NCBI RefSeq assembly: GCF_016919065.1
Contig: NZ_JAFFQA010000022.1
Span: forward strand, 17,272-81,271
Length of the DNA: 64,000 bases
Reading direction: 5' to 3'
DNA from: Desulfobulbus rhabdoformis
GTDB lineage: Bacteria > Desulfobacterota > Desulfobulbia > Desulfobulbales > Desulfobulbaceae
Every line of letters starts with the position of its first letter. Positions within the stretch are counted from its first letter, which is position 1. Shown here one piece after another: positions 18,667-27,002 of the stretch. The notes under the pieces were generated by a model. The model was not told the DNA's origin. It saw only the letters and a list, made by a program, of their open reading frames with translations, and made no database searches. The position numbers were made by a program, and so were the translations under genes.

Positions 18667-18730
18667 GGTCTACCCTCCTGGGGGGAAAAGGAACGAAATT
18701 CCGTATATAGCGTTTGTTACGTATGTTTTT

Positions 18731-19876
18731 TTATCTCGTTGGTGTCAGTCCCGGGAGCAGCTGCAGGGACCCTCGCAACAGTTCTTCGGCCTGCGATGTT
18801 GGCTGCCCAATCTGTGCACAGACCTGCCTCAGTACTTGAGTATCTGCACAGAGACTTTGCAGGGCCTCTGCGGGCAGCGAGGTCTGCAGACTCTGGACGA
18901 CCTGGATGATACCCTGCCACAGTTGAAGTGCCTGTTCGGCGACTTCCATATCCTGGGCAACGCTGCCTCCACTGATGCCGATAGCTCCGAGTATCTGCCC
19001 ATCCAGCTCCAGGGGATAGCCGCCGCCGAAAAGGACAGCCCTTCCGTCAAGCGTATGCTGAACCCCGTAGAGTTCTTCGCCCGGCTGACTGAGTTGCCCC
19101 ACCACATGAGTCGGCATGCGGAGAGCAGCCGCTGTATAGGCCTTGTTCGGAGCAATGGTACGGCTGGCGGGGAGGGCTCCCCGCATCCGGGAGAAATAGA
19201 GTAACTCCCCCTCGGCATCGGCGATGGCAATCACCATGGGGACTCCGATCTGCTGGCAGTGGTCCATGGCGGCTCGGGTGAGCAGAGGGGCAATGAACTC
19301 AAGGGGATGCTGGGCCAGTGGGGGGGCAGGAGTCGATCTGGACTCGCTTTCAACAGGTTGTGTGGCCTCTGCTTCCAATGACCAGGCAAGGATAAAGAGC
19401 AGGTCGGAGAGCCGGTTTATGTAGGCTTTCAGCTCTTCACGACCGGGTTCCTGGACAAACAGAGAAACCAGCAAACGCTCGCAGCGGCGGCAGATGGTTC
19501 TGGCCACATGCAACTCGGCGCTTTCCTGGGAGTGTCCTGGCAATACAAAACCTGAAGGCAGGCCGTAGCGTTTGGAGTAGCGGTCAATGATAGATTCCAG
19601 GACCTTGACATCACCGGCTTCAATCCGTTGGCTGGTGCGCTTGCTGCTGGAGGGATGACTGGCGACTTCAGCAGCTATCGTGACCAGGGTTTCTTCGATG
19701 CCGCGGAGGAGCTGCGTCATCTGGCCATCAGCAATCAGGCTTCTGCAGAGGCCAAGATGCGCCTGCAGCTCATCCAGGGTTCCGTAGGTCTCAACGCGCA
19801 GGGCATCCTTGCCGATATGTTCTCCGGAGAACAGCCGGGTGGAGCCCTTGTCGCCTGTACGGGTGTAGATAGACAT
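18731..19876 (-). CDS. pduO: ATP:cob(I)alamin adenosyltransferase fused to an HbpS domain (PduO)
   Basis: 381 aa. Residues 1-170 form a PduO-type adenosyltransferase with the N-terminal ATP motif (YTRTGDKGSTRLFSGE) and the helical signature (RTICRRCERLL, YINRLSDLLF). About 195-345 is an HbpS/GlcG domain (GVPMVIAIADAEGELLYFSR, NKAYTAAALR, GAIGISGGSV). The enzyme adenosylates the cobamide cofactor of the diol dehydratase. A proline-rich linker joins the halves. Longer than Salmonella PduO (336 aa) because of linker and tail. Confidence 0.95.
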   Translation of the reverse strand: MSIYTRTGDKGSTRLFSGEHIGKDALRVETYGTLDELQAHLGLCRSLIADGQMTQLLRGIEETLVTIAAEVASHPSSSKRTSQRIEAGDVKVLESIIDRYSKRYGLPSGFVLPGHSQESAELHVARTICRRCERLLVSLFVQEPGREELKAYINRLSDLLFILAWSLEAEATQPVESESRSTPAPPLAQHPLEFIAPLLTRAAMDHCQQIGVPMVIAIADAEGELLYFSRMRGALPASRTIAPNKAYTAAALRMPTHVVGQLSQPGEELYGVQHTLDGRAVLFGGGYPLELDGQILGAIGISGGSVAQDMEVAEQALQLWQGIIQVVQSLQTSLPAEALQSLCADTQVLRQVCAQIGQPTSQAEELLRGSLQLLPGLTPTR

Positions 19877-19894
19877 GAGGCTTGATCCTCTGTA

Positions 19895-20194
19895 TCAGGC
19901 TGAGGTAAAGGCCTTCCCGGAAAAAGGCTCCACATTCATCTGATCGACAATGCCAACAATCGAGGCATCCACCGGTGACTGGGGATTGTCCATGGAAAGC
20001 CGGGCGCTGCTGCCGGTCACCACAATTACCGTCTCGCCAACACCAGCGCCGACAACGTCAAGGGCCACCAGGCTCTGTCCTGTTGGGCCACCGGTCTGCG
20101 GGTGGATTGGTTGGACGATCTGGATGGTTGCTCCACTGAGCTGTTCATGTTTGCGTGTGGCCACCACCGTTCCGATAACGTGCGCGATGATCAT
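19895..20194 (-). CDS. pduN: BMC pentameric vertex protein (EutN/CcmL family)
   Basis: 99 aa, complete EutN/CcmL fold: MIIAHVIGTVVATRKHEQLS at the start, ALDVVGAGVGETVIVVTGSS in the middle and the interface region DASIVGIVDQM. Pentamers cap the vertices of the shell. Only one copy in the locus. Confidence 0.95.
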   Translation of the reverse strand: MIIAHVIGTVVATRKHEQLSGATIQIVQPIHPQTGGPTGQSLVALDVVGAGVGETVIVVTGSSARLSMDNPQSPVDASIVGIVDQMNVEPFSGKAFTSA

Positions 20195-20206
20195 GGAAAA
20201 TTCCCT

Positions 20207-21034
20207 CTATGACAATGGGTTATGCTGCAACTTAACACCAAGGCTCGCCGCCATCTCCTTTGCCAGAGGTGTGACAACCGAGTCGTGCCGAAGGAGAATA
20301 TCCACTCCTAAACGGTGGGCCTGGCGAATATGGCCGGTGGACACCAGGTGTCCGCTGATCTGGACAGGTGTCGTTGGCGTTGGAGCTATCGGCTCGGATG
20401 GGCGGGGAGGTGGCACCGCATCTGATTCGGGGCTTGTTGTCTTTAAAAGAGCCGAGCCCAGTGTCGCCACATCCGTCAGCAGACAGCCGTAGTCGTGTAG
20501 GGTCTGCAACCGCTCCTGGATAGCCTGGGTAAAGGCTGGAGCAACGGGCAATTTCTCTGCTCTTCGAGCCCAGTGAAAGCCAGAGGGATCAGCCCCGTTA
20601 CTGGCTGCGACCACCGGTTTGCCCAGACTGATGCCATGGAGAATCAGATTGGATGGCATGGAATCAGCCACCAAAAGCGCCACCTTGGAGGCGGTGTTGA
20701 GGCTGAGCATGGGCACCAGTACTGCCTTGGCCTCGGTGAGAGCGCCCAGCCAGTTTGCCTCGTCCAGCTCGCTGATGTTGGGAAACCCCTGGAGTTGCTC
20801 ACGAACCTTTTTCCCGTAGATTGCCTCGGCCGCCGCTGAAAAGCAGAGCTGCTGGCAAAAACCCTGGAGACTGCACCAGCGAAGTTGCTCAATTGCCTGG
20901 GGCAACCCAACGGTGGCGCCGGAAAAAAGGGTGAGAAGAGGGCCACGGTGCCCATCCCCGCCTAAGCGGAGAGCCAGGCGGCGAAAGATTTCCGTCACCA
21001 GTTGCTCTATCTGTTGCTCGTTGAAGAATTCCAT
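20207..21034 (-). CDS. PduM-like BMC protein with flavoprotein-like core
   Basis: 275 aa. N-terminal NEQQIEQLVTEIFRRLALRL is an encapsulation-type helix. Residues about 28-190 read as a Rossmann-like, flavoprotein-like core (LLTLFSGATVGLPQAIEQL, VLVPMLSLNTASKVALLVAD, GISLGKPVVAASNG). After a Pro/Ser linker comes a C-terminal module, VSTGHIRQAHRLGVDILLRH then VVTPLAKEMAASLGVKL, that resembles the end of PduM. Enteric PduM is only about 163 aa, so this is an enlarged version. PduM is needed for compartment integrity; the flavin-like core is unexplained. Confidence 0.6.
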   Translation of the reverse strand: MEFFNEQQIEQLVTEIFRRLALRLGGDGHRGPLLTLFSGATVGLPQAIEQLRWCSLQGFCQQLCFSAAAEAIYGKKVREQLQGFPNISELDEANWLGALTEAKAVLVPMLSLNTASKVALLVADSMPSNLILHGISLGKPVVAASNGADPSGFHWARRAEKLPVAPAFTQAIQERLQTLHDYGCLLTDVATLGSALLKTTSPESDAVPPPRPSEPIAPTPTTPVQISGHLVSTGHIRQAHRLGVDILLRHDSVVTPLAKEMAASLGVKLQHNPLS

Positions 21035-21054
21035 TCCTGTGCTCCTGTCCCCTT

Positions 21055-21912
21055 TCAGGCCGCTGTTGCCAGGCAGGAGGACCCCTGCATCTGTTGTTGG
21101 CAGCTCAGGGCGATGCCAAGCGGCGTCACCAGAAGCGGCATATCCGGTTTGAGTACGGGAAGTTCACATTCATCAGCCATGACCTGTGTTATGCCGCTGA
21201 AGGTGCTGGTGCCACCAACGAGATAGAGGTTTTCAACCCCATGCCCCTGTAAATGGTTGCGGACAATGGTGGCCATTTTCTGGAACACAGGCCGCACCAC
21301 CGGCAGCAGCTCCCTCTGTTTGTCGGGATCGCATTTCATGGCTTCGGCCTTTTCAACGGAAATTCCCAGGTGACCGGCAATGACCAGATCCACATGGGTG
21401 CCACCGGTGGCCTCGTCTGCGGTGTAGATCACCTTGCCGTCTTTGAGTATCGAGATACCGGTGGTGCCACCGCCAACGTCAATCACCGCCCCCTCACTGA
21501 TGTCGAGTACCTTTGAAGCTGCGCTGGGCTCATCTGTGAGCTGGGCCACCTCAAGCTCGACACTCTCGAGAACATGGCCAAAGGCCTGGGCATTGCGCCC
21601 ACTGGTTCCCGGCGGGTAGGCTGCCGCGCCATGCGTTATTTTGAGACCACGGTTGCGCAGTTTTTGCATCTGGGCTCGGAGAATGGACAAGGCCCCGATA
21701 TAATCCAGCACCAACCCGTCGCGGACACTTGCCCGGCTTCGGGTCATGGCCCCGGCAACCGGGGTGCCGCTGCTGTCGACCACCGCTGTGACGATGTAGG
21801 CAGTGCCCAGATCCACACCTGCATAGAGTTCTCCCTTGGGGAGCGTCTCCAGAGGCTGCTTGAGTACCTGGGCAAAGGATGCGATTCGCTGGTTCACCTG
21901 TTCACTCAGCAT
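21055..21912 (-). CDS. eutJ: EutJ-type actin-fold ATPase of the BMC
   Basis: 285-aa Hsp70/actin-superfamily protein: phosphate-1 motif GVDLGTAYIVTAVVD, second motif GAVIDVGGGTTGISIL, adenosine motif YLVGGTSTFSG. Length and order match EutJ of ethanolamine loci; homologues also occur in Pdu-type operons of anaerobes. Presumed chaperone or reactivation aid for cargo. It differs from PduG (23695-25533), which is the true diol dehydratase reactivase. Confidence 0.88.
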   Translation of the reverse strand: MLSEQVNQRIASFAQVLKQPLETLPKGELYAGVDLGTAYIVTAVVDSSGTPVAGAMTRSRASVRDGLVLDYIGALSILRAQMQKLRNRGLKITHGAAAYPPGTSGRNAQAFGHVLESVELEVAQLTDEPSAASKVLDISEGAVIDVGGGTTGISILKDGKVIYTADEATGGTHVDLVIAGHLGISVEKAEAMKCDPDKQRELLPVVRPVFQKMATIVRNHLQGHGVENLYLVGGTSTFSGITQVMADECELPVLKPDMPLLVTPLGIALSCQQQMQGSSCLATAA

Positions 21913-21978
21913 GTTCGAATCTCCATCGTTGGTGCTATTCTTGTGTTGAAGAAGAACGTGGGGCCAGAAAAACGAGGG

Positions 21979-22596
21979 TTAGCCCTCCCGTCCCGTCAGC
22001 TTTAAGATGGCGGTTTCCGCAGCCTTTCCGGCGCGTTCGACATCGGACTGTTTGCCTCCGAGGTACAAACGACCCACCGCCCCATAGACACGGCAGTCCA
22101 CCAGGGTGATATTGGCATTTTTTTCCGCCTCGTTGGCGGCCAGGGTGACATAGCCAGCCGGAACCACCTCAAGAATATAGAGATCCTGCCCCGGCAGGAG
22201 CATGGAGCAGAGGCGGGAAACGTTCACCATCTGCGAATGGTAGGGATTCACCTTGTGAATAATCTGTGTGGAGAGGATTTTGGGCTTGATCCTATCTTCC
22301 ATCTTACACTGCATGGTCGTGAGCACAGCCTGACCCGCGTGTTTGACATCTTCCTGGTTTTCTGAATGAAATTCAAGGACGCCGAAGTGCCGTTCCACGA
22401 TCATCAGGCCCGGGCGGATATTGGCGGCTTTGACCGCGGCATCCGTGACTTCGTTGATGAGCACACCCGGTGCGATTTCCACCAGCATGGCGGCCATCCC
22501 CGGAACTGGGGTGAAACCACGGGAGTTGGCCCCAACATAGGCGGCAAGTTGCGGCTGCATGCGATCAAGATAGACATAGGTACGTAATTCAGACAT
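21979..22596 (-). CDS. Tandem (permuted) BMC-T shell protein
   Basis: 205 aa with two BMC-like halves: GMAAMLVEIAPGVLINEVTD onward (about 32-105) and DLYILEVVPAGYVTLAANEA onward (about 137-200). The order of elements suggests the circularly permuted class (PduB, EutL, CsoS1D) with possibly gated pores. It is not a counterpart of any enteric pdu gene by sequence feel; it may replace PduU/PduJ. Sits between eutJ and the tailed BMC-H gene. Confidence 0.75.
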   Translation of the reverse strand: MSELRTYVYLDRMQPQLAAYVGANSRGFTPVPGMAAMLVEIAPGVLINEVTDAAVKAANIRPGLMIVERHFGVLEFHSENQEDVKHAGQAVLTTMQCKMEDRIKPKILSTQIIHKVNPYHSQMVNVSRLCSMLLPGQDLYILEVVPAGYVTLAANEAEKNANITLVDCRVYGAVGRLYLGGKQSDVERAGKAAETAILKLTGREG

Positions 22597-22644
22597 TGTT
22601 CAACTCCTTCAAAACCACGGTTGGATAAACGGTGAACTAGAAGA

Positions 22645-23208
22645 TCAGCTCTCTTTACTGTCCTCTTTTTTGGCTTCATTTGTGCTGCTTTTGGGTGCTT
22701 CCTGCTTGCCGGTTTTTGGCTTTGTCGTGACCGCTGCCTTTTTTTGAGCGACCCGGGCTGTGCGTGTGGGGGCACGTTTTTTCCGGGTTGCCGGTCGCTT
22801 GCGCTTGGGGGCTGGCGCCGCAGCATCGGTTGTGCTTGCAGCTATTGGGGCATCGTCTGCTGTCGGGACAGGTTGTGGCGTTGTTTCTGCCTTTTTTGTT
22901 GGAGGGGATGCAGGGGGAATCGAGGTGATCGGGGGAGTCGATCCCAGGCACTGCTTAAGCTGCGTATCCGGGCGGGCAATGATCAGCTGTGCCACAACCT
23001 GTCCGACCGCAGAGGCAGCGATTGTCGCAGCATGGACCGCCGCTTTGACCGCAGCCACATCACCTTGAAAACGGATGGTGATCAGGGCTGGAGAGGTGTG
23101 AAGGTAGCCAAGGAATTCAACATTTGCGGCTTTTACCCCTGCATCGGCACCACTGATTGCCGCTGCGTATCCTCTGGTTTCAATCATGCCAAGGCTTGTT
23201 CCGGCCAT
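22645..23208 (-). CDS. BMC-H shell protein with long basic, H1-like tail
   Basis: 187 aa. Residues 1-85 are a normal hexameric BMC domain (TSLGMIETRGYAAAISGADA, IRFQGDVAAVKAAVHAAT). Residues 86-187 are low complexity: first Pro/Thr/Ala-rich and acidic (TTPQPVPTADDAPIAAS), then strongly basic with about 19 Lys/Arg in the last 53 residues (KRKRPATRKKRAPTRTAR). The tail looks like histone H1/AlgP. PduK and EutK also carry C-terminal extensions, and the EutK one resembles a nucleic-acid-binding fold, but neither is this kind of tail. GTG/ATG choice is not an issue; ATG 23208. Confidence 0.85.
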   Translation of the reverse strand: MAGTSLGMIETRGYAAAISGADAGVKAANVEFLGYLHTSPALITIRFQGDVAAVKAAVHAATIAASAVGQVVAQLIIARPDTQLKQCLGSTPPITSIPPASPPTKKAETTPQPVPTADDAPIAASTTDAAAPAPKRKRPATRKKRAPTRTARVAQKKAAVTTKPKTGKQEAPKSSTNEAKKEDSKES

Positions 23209-23213
23209 TGCGG

Positions 23214-23705
23214 TTATCTCCTTGTTGCCAGCTGCTTGAGTATTTCCTGAACAATCCGTTCCACCAGCCGGGCATCAACGGCCAGAGGCTGTATTCTCTG
23301 CCGTGGCTTGGGGGACGGATCATCTTCAGTTGTATCTTTGAATAAAAGCGGGTTGCCTTTGACCAGCCGGGCACCGTTGGCCCCCAGACGTCGAAAATCA
23401 GCGAGGTTGGCCGTTTCGATGGATTCGCTGAATAACGGCTCCTCGGTGGGCAGATCGCGATGGTGGAGCACCACCAGCTGTTCTTGCGCACTTGCACCGA
23501 TACCGATATTGAGTCGTGAGAGCTGGGCGATCTCCTTGGTGGCTCTGCAGATGGAACGTTCCGTGGTTGTTCCGGTTATGGAGGGAATCCCCTCTTCTTC
23601 AAGGCCAAAGAGCAGGGCATTCACCACCGATGGGGCGACCGTCCCCTGGAGAAGGATGGGCACCATGGGTTTGAGCGCAATTTGTTCGTGGAGCTCAACG
23701 GCCAT
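23214..23705 (-). CDS. pduH: Diol dehydratase reactivase small subunit with C-terminal helix
   Basis: 163 aa; start ATG 23705 lies 11 bases inside the end of pduG (translational coupling). The core (GLEEEGIPS, GIGASAQEQLVVLHHRDLP, NGARLVKGNPLLF) is PduH/DdrB, which with PduG exchanges damaged cobalamin. Enteric PduH is about 116 aa; the extra 40 residues are a charged linker and a terminal amphipathic helix (DARLVERIVQEILKQLATRR) that looks like an encapsulation peptide placed at the C-terminus. Confidence 0.9.
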   Translation of the reverse strand: MAVELHEQIALKPMVPILLQGTVAPSVVNALLFGLEEEGIPSITGTTTERSICRATKEIAQLSRLNIGIGASAQEQLVVLHHRDLPTEEPLFSESIETANLADFRRLGANGARLVKGNPLLFKDTTEDDPSPKPRQRIQPLAVDARLVERIVQEILKQLATRR

Positions 23706-25533
23706 AGCTCTGCTCCCGTGCCAGGGGACTGGTGAGGACAAGTCCGGTGGCCACGGCATTGCGAGGCCCCTGGCTGCCACGTATATTGGCCCGACCCGTG
23801 ACCACGCCATATTCCATCAGCTCGTCTGCGAGCATGGTCGGGATTTCAAAGTCCAACGAAGAGCCTCCTACCAGGGCGACAAACTCGATCAGACGAATGT
23901 TGCCTGCCGGTGCGACCCGGGAAAGTGCCCGCAGTCCATTTTGGACGAAGACCTTTTCCTTGGCCTTACGCCGGACTTCGGCAATGCGGCCCAGGGTATC
24001 TTCCAGGGGGATGGGTTGGGGCCCACCCTCACCCATCACCACCACCCGCCCAAAGAGGCGAGGATCCATAGGGGCATCAAAAAACTGGACCGAACCATCC
24101 TCGTGGCGCAGGTGAAAGAGGGTTTCCACCTTGGCCAGCGGGTAAAATTTAATCCGCTCGGCCAGATCGAGATCGTCAAGGCCCAACTCCTTGTCAATGA
24201 GCATGGTGACCATGTCCCCAGCACCGGCCAGATGGATGCTCCGGATCTGCCCCGCCTCGTTGATCAGGCTGGCATCGGTGGAACCGCCTCCCAGGTCCAA
24301 AATCGCCAAAGGAGCCTTGGTTCCGGGGGTGGTCAGGGCGCCGTTGATGGCCATCTCCGCTTCGACCCCGGAGACTGCCACCTTGACCTGGATCTCTTCC
24401 TCCAATTTGCGTGCAAGCATCTGCATGGGCAGTTTCTGGGTCTGGACCATGGCCGCCAGACCAACCGCATTGCCCAGGGCAAACTCTCCGGCCAGATTCC
24501 CCAGTACCTGCTGCGGAACCAGAGTGTCGACCGCGATGATATCCTGAACCAGAATATCGCTGACCGGCTGGTTGGTGAGATCGGCCATGACCTGGCGCAC
24601 GGTTTCAAACATGCCGCCCACATTGGTCCCGGCCTCGGCTTTGATCTCCCGCAGGGGGGCTACCTGATCGACCTTGTCCATGATCGCTGCAGCTCCCTGG
24701 TCCACCGGTACCTCCACCGTGGCCTCGGCTCCGATAAGGGTGAGGTGTCCTGCGGGAATGCGCCGTTCCTGGATATCGCCCTGCGGGGTTTTGATGACCA
24801 CTGCAGAGCGCACTCCGGTCAGGGCACGGGCAATGGGCACGATGTTGCGCGTTTCCTCTGGGCTTAAGCCAAAAAGAGTGGCTATATCATAGGGATTGGA
24901 GAGCTTCTCTATGGTCTTTCCCACCGGTGCCACCTCGATGGCTGCAGGCATGCGCATCGGTACCCTTTCAATATGACGAACCTCGTCAACAATGGGGATC
25001 GGCTGGCTTAAGCGGTTATGGATGAGCACGCCATCGTCGAGTTGGACAATGGCGCCACGGACCCGTACACCTCGGGCCGTGGCCGCATTGATCATCTCCG
25101 CCGCCACCTGAAAATCGGTTGCAGCGTCCACCAGGACGATGAAATCCTGGGCGGAGTCCGCCTCCGAGAGTGCGTCCAGGTTGATGGTCGTCCCGGTTGC
25201 CAGGCCCATACCACCTGGGGTGGTGGGGTTATGGCCGATCATGGCCGATTCGGTGATAACGGTCTCGGTGATGGTTTCCATGGCCACATCACCGATGACC
25301 GGTGTCGCCTCATTGAGCAGCACCATGGCCAGGTCCCGGCGCGGAATTTTGAGTGGCGCCAGAGCCTGATTCAGGGCATCGATGATGCCGCTGACATTGC
25401 GCATGGTGCCTTTGATGCCAATGGTCCGCACCAGGCTCTGCCCGCAAAACCGCACCGCTCCCTGACCATCGATCTCAGCCAGGGCCACCTCCGTGGTGTT
25501 GTTGCCTATGTCCACTCCTGCAATGAGTGCCAT
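23695..25533 (-). CDS. pduG: Diol dehydratase reactivase large subunit
   Basis: 612 aa, the full length of DdrA/PduG (about 610). ATPase phosphate motif GVDIGNNTTEVALAEI at the N-terminus, the second motif LAILDLGGGSTDASLI near 400, and VEVPVDQGAAAIMDKVDQ in the swiveling region. ATP-driven chaperone that releases inactivated cobalamin from the dehydratase. Directly follows pduE (9-base gap) and overlaps pduH by 11 bases. Confidence 0.96.
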   Translation of the reverse strand: MALIAGVDIGNNTTEVALAEIDGQGAVRFCGQSLVRTIGIKGTMRNVSGIIDALNQALAPLKIPRRDLAMVLLNEATPVIGDVAMETITETVITESAMIGHNPTTPGGMGLATGTTINLDALSEADSAQDFIVLVDAATDFQVAAEMINAATARGVRVRGAIVQLDDGVLIHNRLSQPIPIVDEVRHIERVPMRMPAAIEVAPVGKTIEKLSNPYDIATLFGLSPEETRNIVPIARALTGVRSAVVIKTPQGDIQERRIPAGHLTLIGAEATVEVPVDQGAAAIMDKVDQVAPLREIKAEAGTNVGGMFETVRQVMADLTNQPVSDILVQDIIAVDTLVPQQVLGNLAGEFALGNAVGLAAMVQTQKLPMQMLARKLEEEIQVKVAVSGVEAEMAINGALTTPGTKAPLAILDLGGGSTDASLINEAGQIRSIHLAGAGDMVTMLIDKELGLDDLDLAERIKFYPLAKVETLFHLRHEDGSVQFFDAPMDPRLFGRVVVMGEGGPQPIPLEDTLGRIAEVRRKAKEKVFVQNGLRALSRVAPAGNIRLIEFVALVGGSSLDFEIPTMLADELMEYGVVTGRANIRGSQGPRNAVATGLVLTSPLAREQSYGR

Positions 25534-25542
25534 GCTCAGGTC

Positions 25543-26097
25543 CTAGGGTTGTTTGAGTCGACCGCGTTTTTCATAGACATCCGCCGCTTCACGGACCAGG
25601 GCCGCGCAGATTTTTGCCTGATACTGGCTTTCCAACTCAGTGGCGATCTCCAGCAGCTCCTGTTTGCTGCAACGGTAGGGACGAAGGGAGTTATAAATTT
25701 CCAGTACCCGTTCATCGGGGATGCGGGTCATTTCGGCTGCGCGGCGCATGTTGGCCGCCAGATGGGGGCGACCGGCGCTTTCCGCGATCTGCGCCTGGTA
25801 TTCCAGGGTTTCCGGGCGGATTTTGATGTCCTTGAACTCAATCTCCCCGGCAATGACCTTTTCCAGGGTGATATCATTGAGTTGCAGCCCGCTTGCCGAC
25901 TGGACCAGATCCGGCCGTTTGCTGGCCAGGGGATAATCTCTAGCCGCATCGAGATGGCCTGATGCAGGGGCGGATGGGGCCGCCTCTGTTGAGGCGGCGG
26001 CAGGCGCCGATTGTCCTTGCGCCATGTTCGAGAGAACCTGCTTGACCATATCGGCAATGGCGTCAGGGGACATATTGGATTGTGTGGATGGAGCCAT
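25543..26097 (-). CDS. pduE: B12-dependent diol dehydratase small subunit
   Basis: 184 aa. N-terminal SPDAIADMVKQVLSNMAQ is an encapsulation-type helix followed by an Ala/Pro linker. The conserved core is YPLASKRPDLVQSASGLQL, ITLEKVIAGEIEFKDIKIRPETLEYQA and the C-terminal helices. Separated from pduD by 240 bases of palindromic repeat, unlike the tight spacing elsewhere in the operon. Confidence 0.95.
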   Translation of the reverse strand: MAPSTQSNMSPDAIADMVKQVLSNMAQGQSAPAAASTEAAPSAPASGHLDAARDYPLASKRPDLVQSASGLQLNDITLEKVIAGEIEFKDIKIRPETLEYQAQIAESAGRPHLAANMRRAAEMTRIPDERVLEIYNSLRPYRCSKQELLEIATELESQYQAKICAALVREAADVYEKRGRLKQP

Positions 26098-26163
26098 ATG
26101 CTCGACCTCCGTTCTATGACAATTTCAAAGGTGATGTCCACCGGGGGCTCAGCCAGAGCATTT

Positions 26164-26235
26164 GTCGCGGGCATGGCCCGCTCCTACAAATGACGAGTAC
26201 TTTGAAGGGCTTTAGGAGCGGGCCATGCCCGCGAC
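26164..26235. repeat. Perfect inverted repeat (REP-like) between pduD and pduE
   Basis: GTCGCGGGCATGGCCCGCTC plus CTA (26164-26186) is repeated exactly in inverse at 26213-26235, 23 bp each with a 26-base spacer. The GGAGCGGGCCATGCCCGCG type palindrome resembles extragenic repeats of other bacteria. The transcript would form a very stable stem. Confidence 0.85.
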
Positions 26236-26318
26236 TGAATGAGCATTTTGCTCGATACAGCTGCCCCTCTGAAATACTCACATGTGCATTGAGCCTGTTG
26301 GTGTCATTTTTTTTAAAC

Positions 26319-26338
26319 CCCCTCCTAAAAAGGGGGAT
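26319..26338. repeat. Short GC palindrome next to the pduD stop
   Basis: CCCCCTCCTAAAAAGGGGG lies immediately after the pduD stop in the transcription sense. On the minus strand it is followed by TTTAAAAAAAATG. It could weaken transcription into pduE or stop 3' decay. It is not a good intrinsic terminator. Confidence 0.45.
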
Positions 26339-26976
26339 TAAGCCATGGCCAGCTCGACTGTGGGCTGATCCCGGTTAACCAGCAGGGTTTCCTTGTTGTG
26401 GAGTAACGCAGCCAACCCCTGATATTTGGGGCGGGCCATGGGATCGTTGCGCACCGGAACCGGTGTCGGGTTTTCTCCCTTGGCGTATTTGGCCGCGTTT
26501 TTGCCCATGGCCCGGAAGGTGGAAAGCTCCACCAGGGGCGACTGGGAAAAGAGCTCCAGGTTCTGTAATGGAGCCAGATCGCGCTGGTGAATCACCGAGG
26601 TGCCGCGGGAGATGATTCCGATACCAATACCGGAACCGCTGAGTTTAGCCGCCTCGTGGCCGATAAACCCAACATCCGCTGTTTTATTGACGCGAACGAT
26701 ACGGGCCTTCAGCCCCTCCTCTTCAATACCGGCCAGGACCTCGCGCAGTACCTCCTGATGGGGGATGTGGATGATGGTCTGGGTCATGGTGTTGCCAAAT
26801 GCCGGAGGAATACCGATAACAACCTCATTTTTGTCCTTGCCTACCACTGCCGGACCTATCTCGCGCAGTTGTAAGGGGGCCGCCTGTGTGGGGCGATCCG
26901 GACCGGGCGAGGACGGCTTCATTTGCTGCAACACTTCAAGGATGATGCCCTTGACCATATCTTCGGATATTTTCAT
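26338..26976 (-). CDS. pduD: B12-dependent diol dehydratase medium subunit
   Basis: 212 aa. ATG 26976 was chosen because GAGGAGC lies eight bases upstream; a longer reading runs into pduC. The N-terminal helix KISEDMVKGIILEVLQQM is the encapsulation peptide that targets the whole enzyme. The core has VVIGIPPAFGNTMTQTIIHI, GIGIGIISRGTSVIHQRDL and LELFSQSPLVE, matching PduD. Contributes to cobalamin binding with PduC. Confidence 0.95.
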   Translation of the reverse strand: MKISEDMVKGIILEVLQQMKPSSPGPDRPTQAAPLQLREIGPAVVGKDKNEVVIGIPPAFGNTMTQTIIHIPHQEVLREVLAGIEEEGLKARIVRVNKTADVGFIGHEAAKLSGSGIGIGIISRGTSVIHQRDLAPLQNLELFSQSPLVELSTFRAMGKNAAKYAKGENPTPVPVRNDPMARPKYQGLAALLHNKETLLVNRDQPTVELAMA

Positions 26977-27002
26977 GTGTTTTGCTCCTCTTGCTTCCTC
27001 GC

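Noticed and set aside
23308..24867. 519-aa open frame antisense to pduG
   Set aside because: Shadow of the pduG/pduH genes; low-complexity His/Gly/Gln composition typical of antisense frames.
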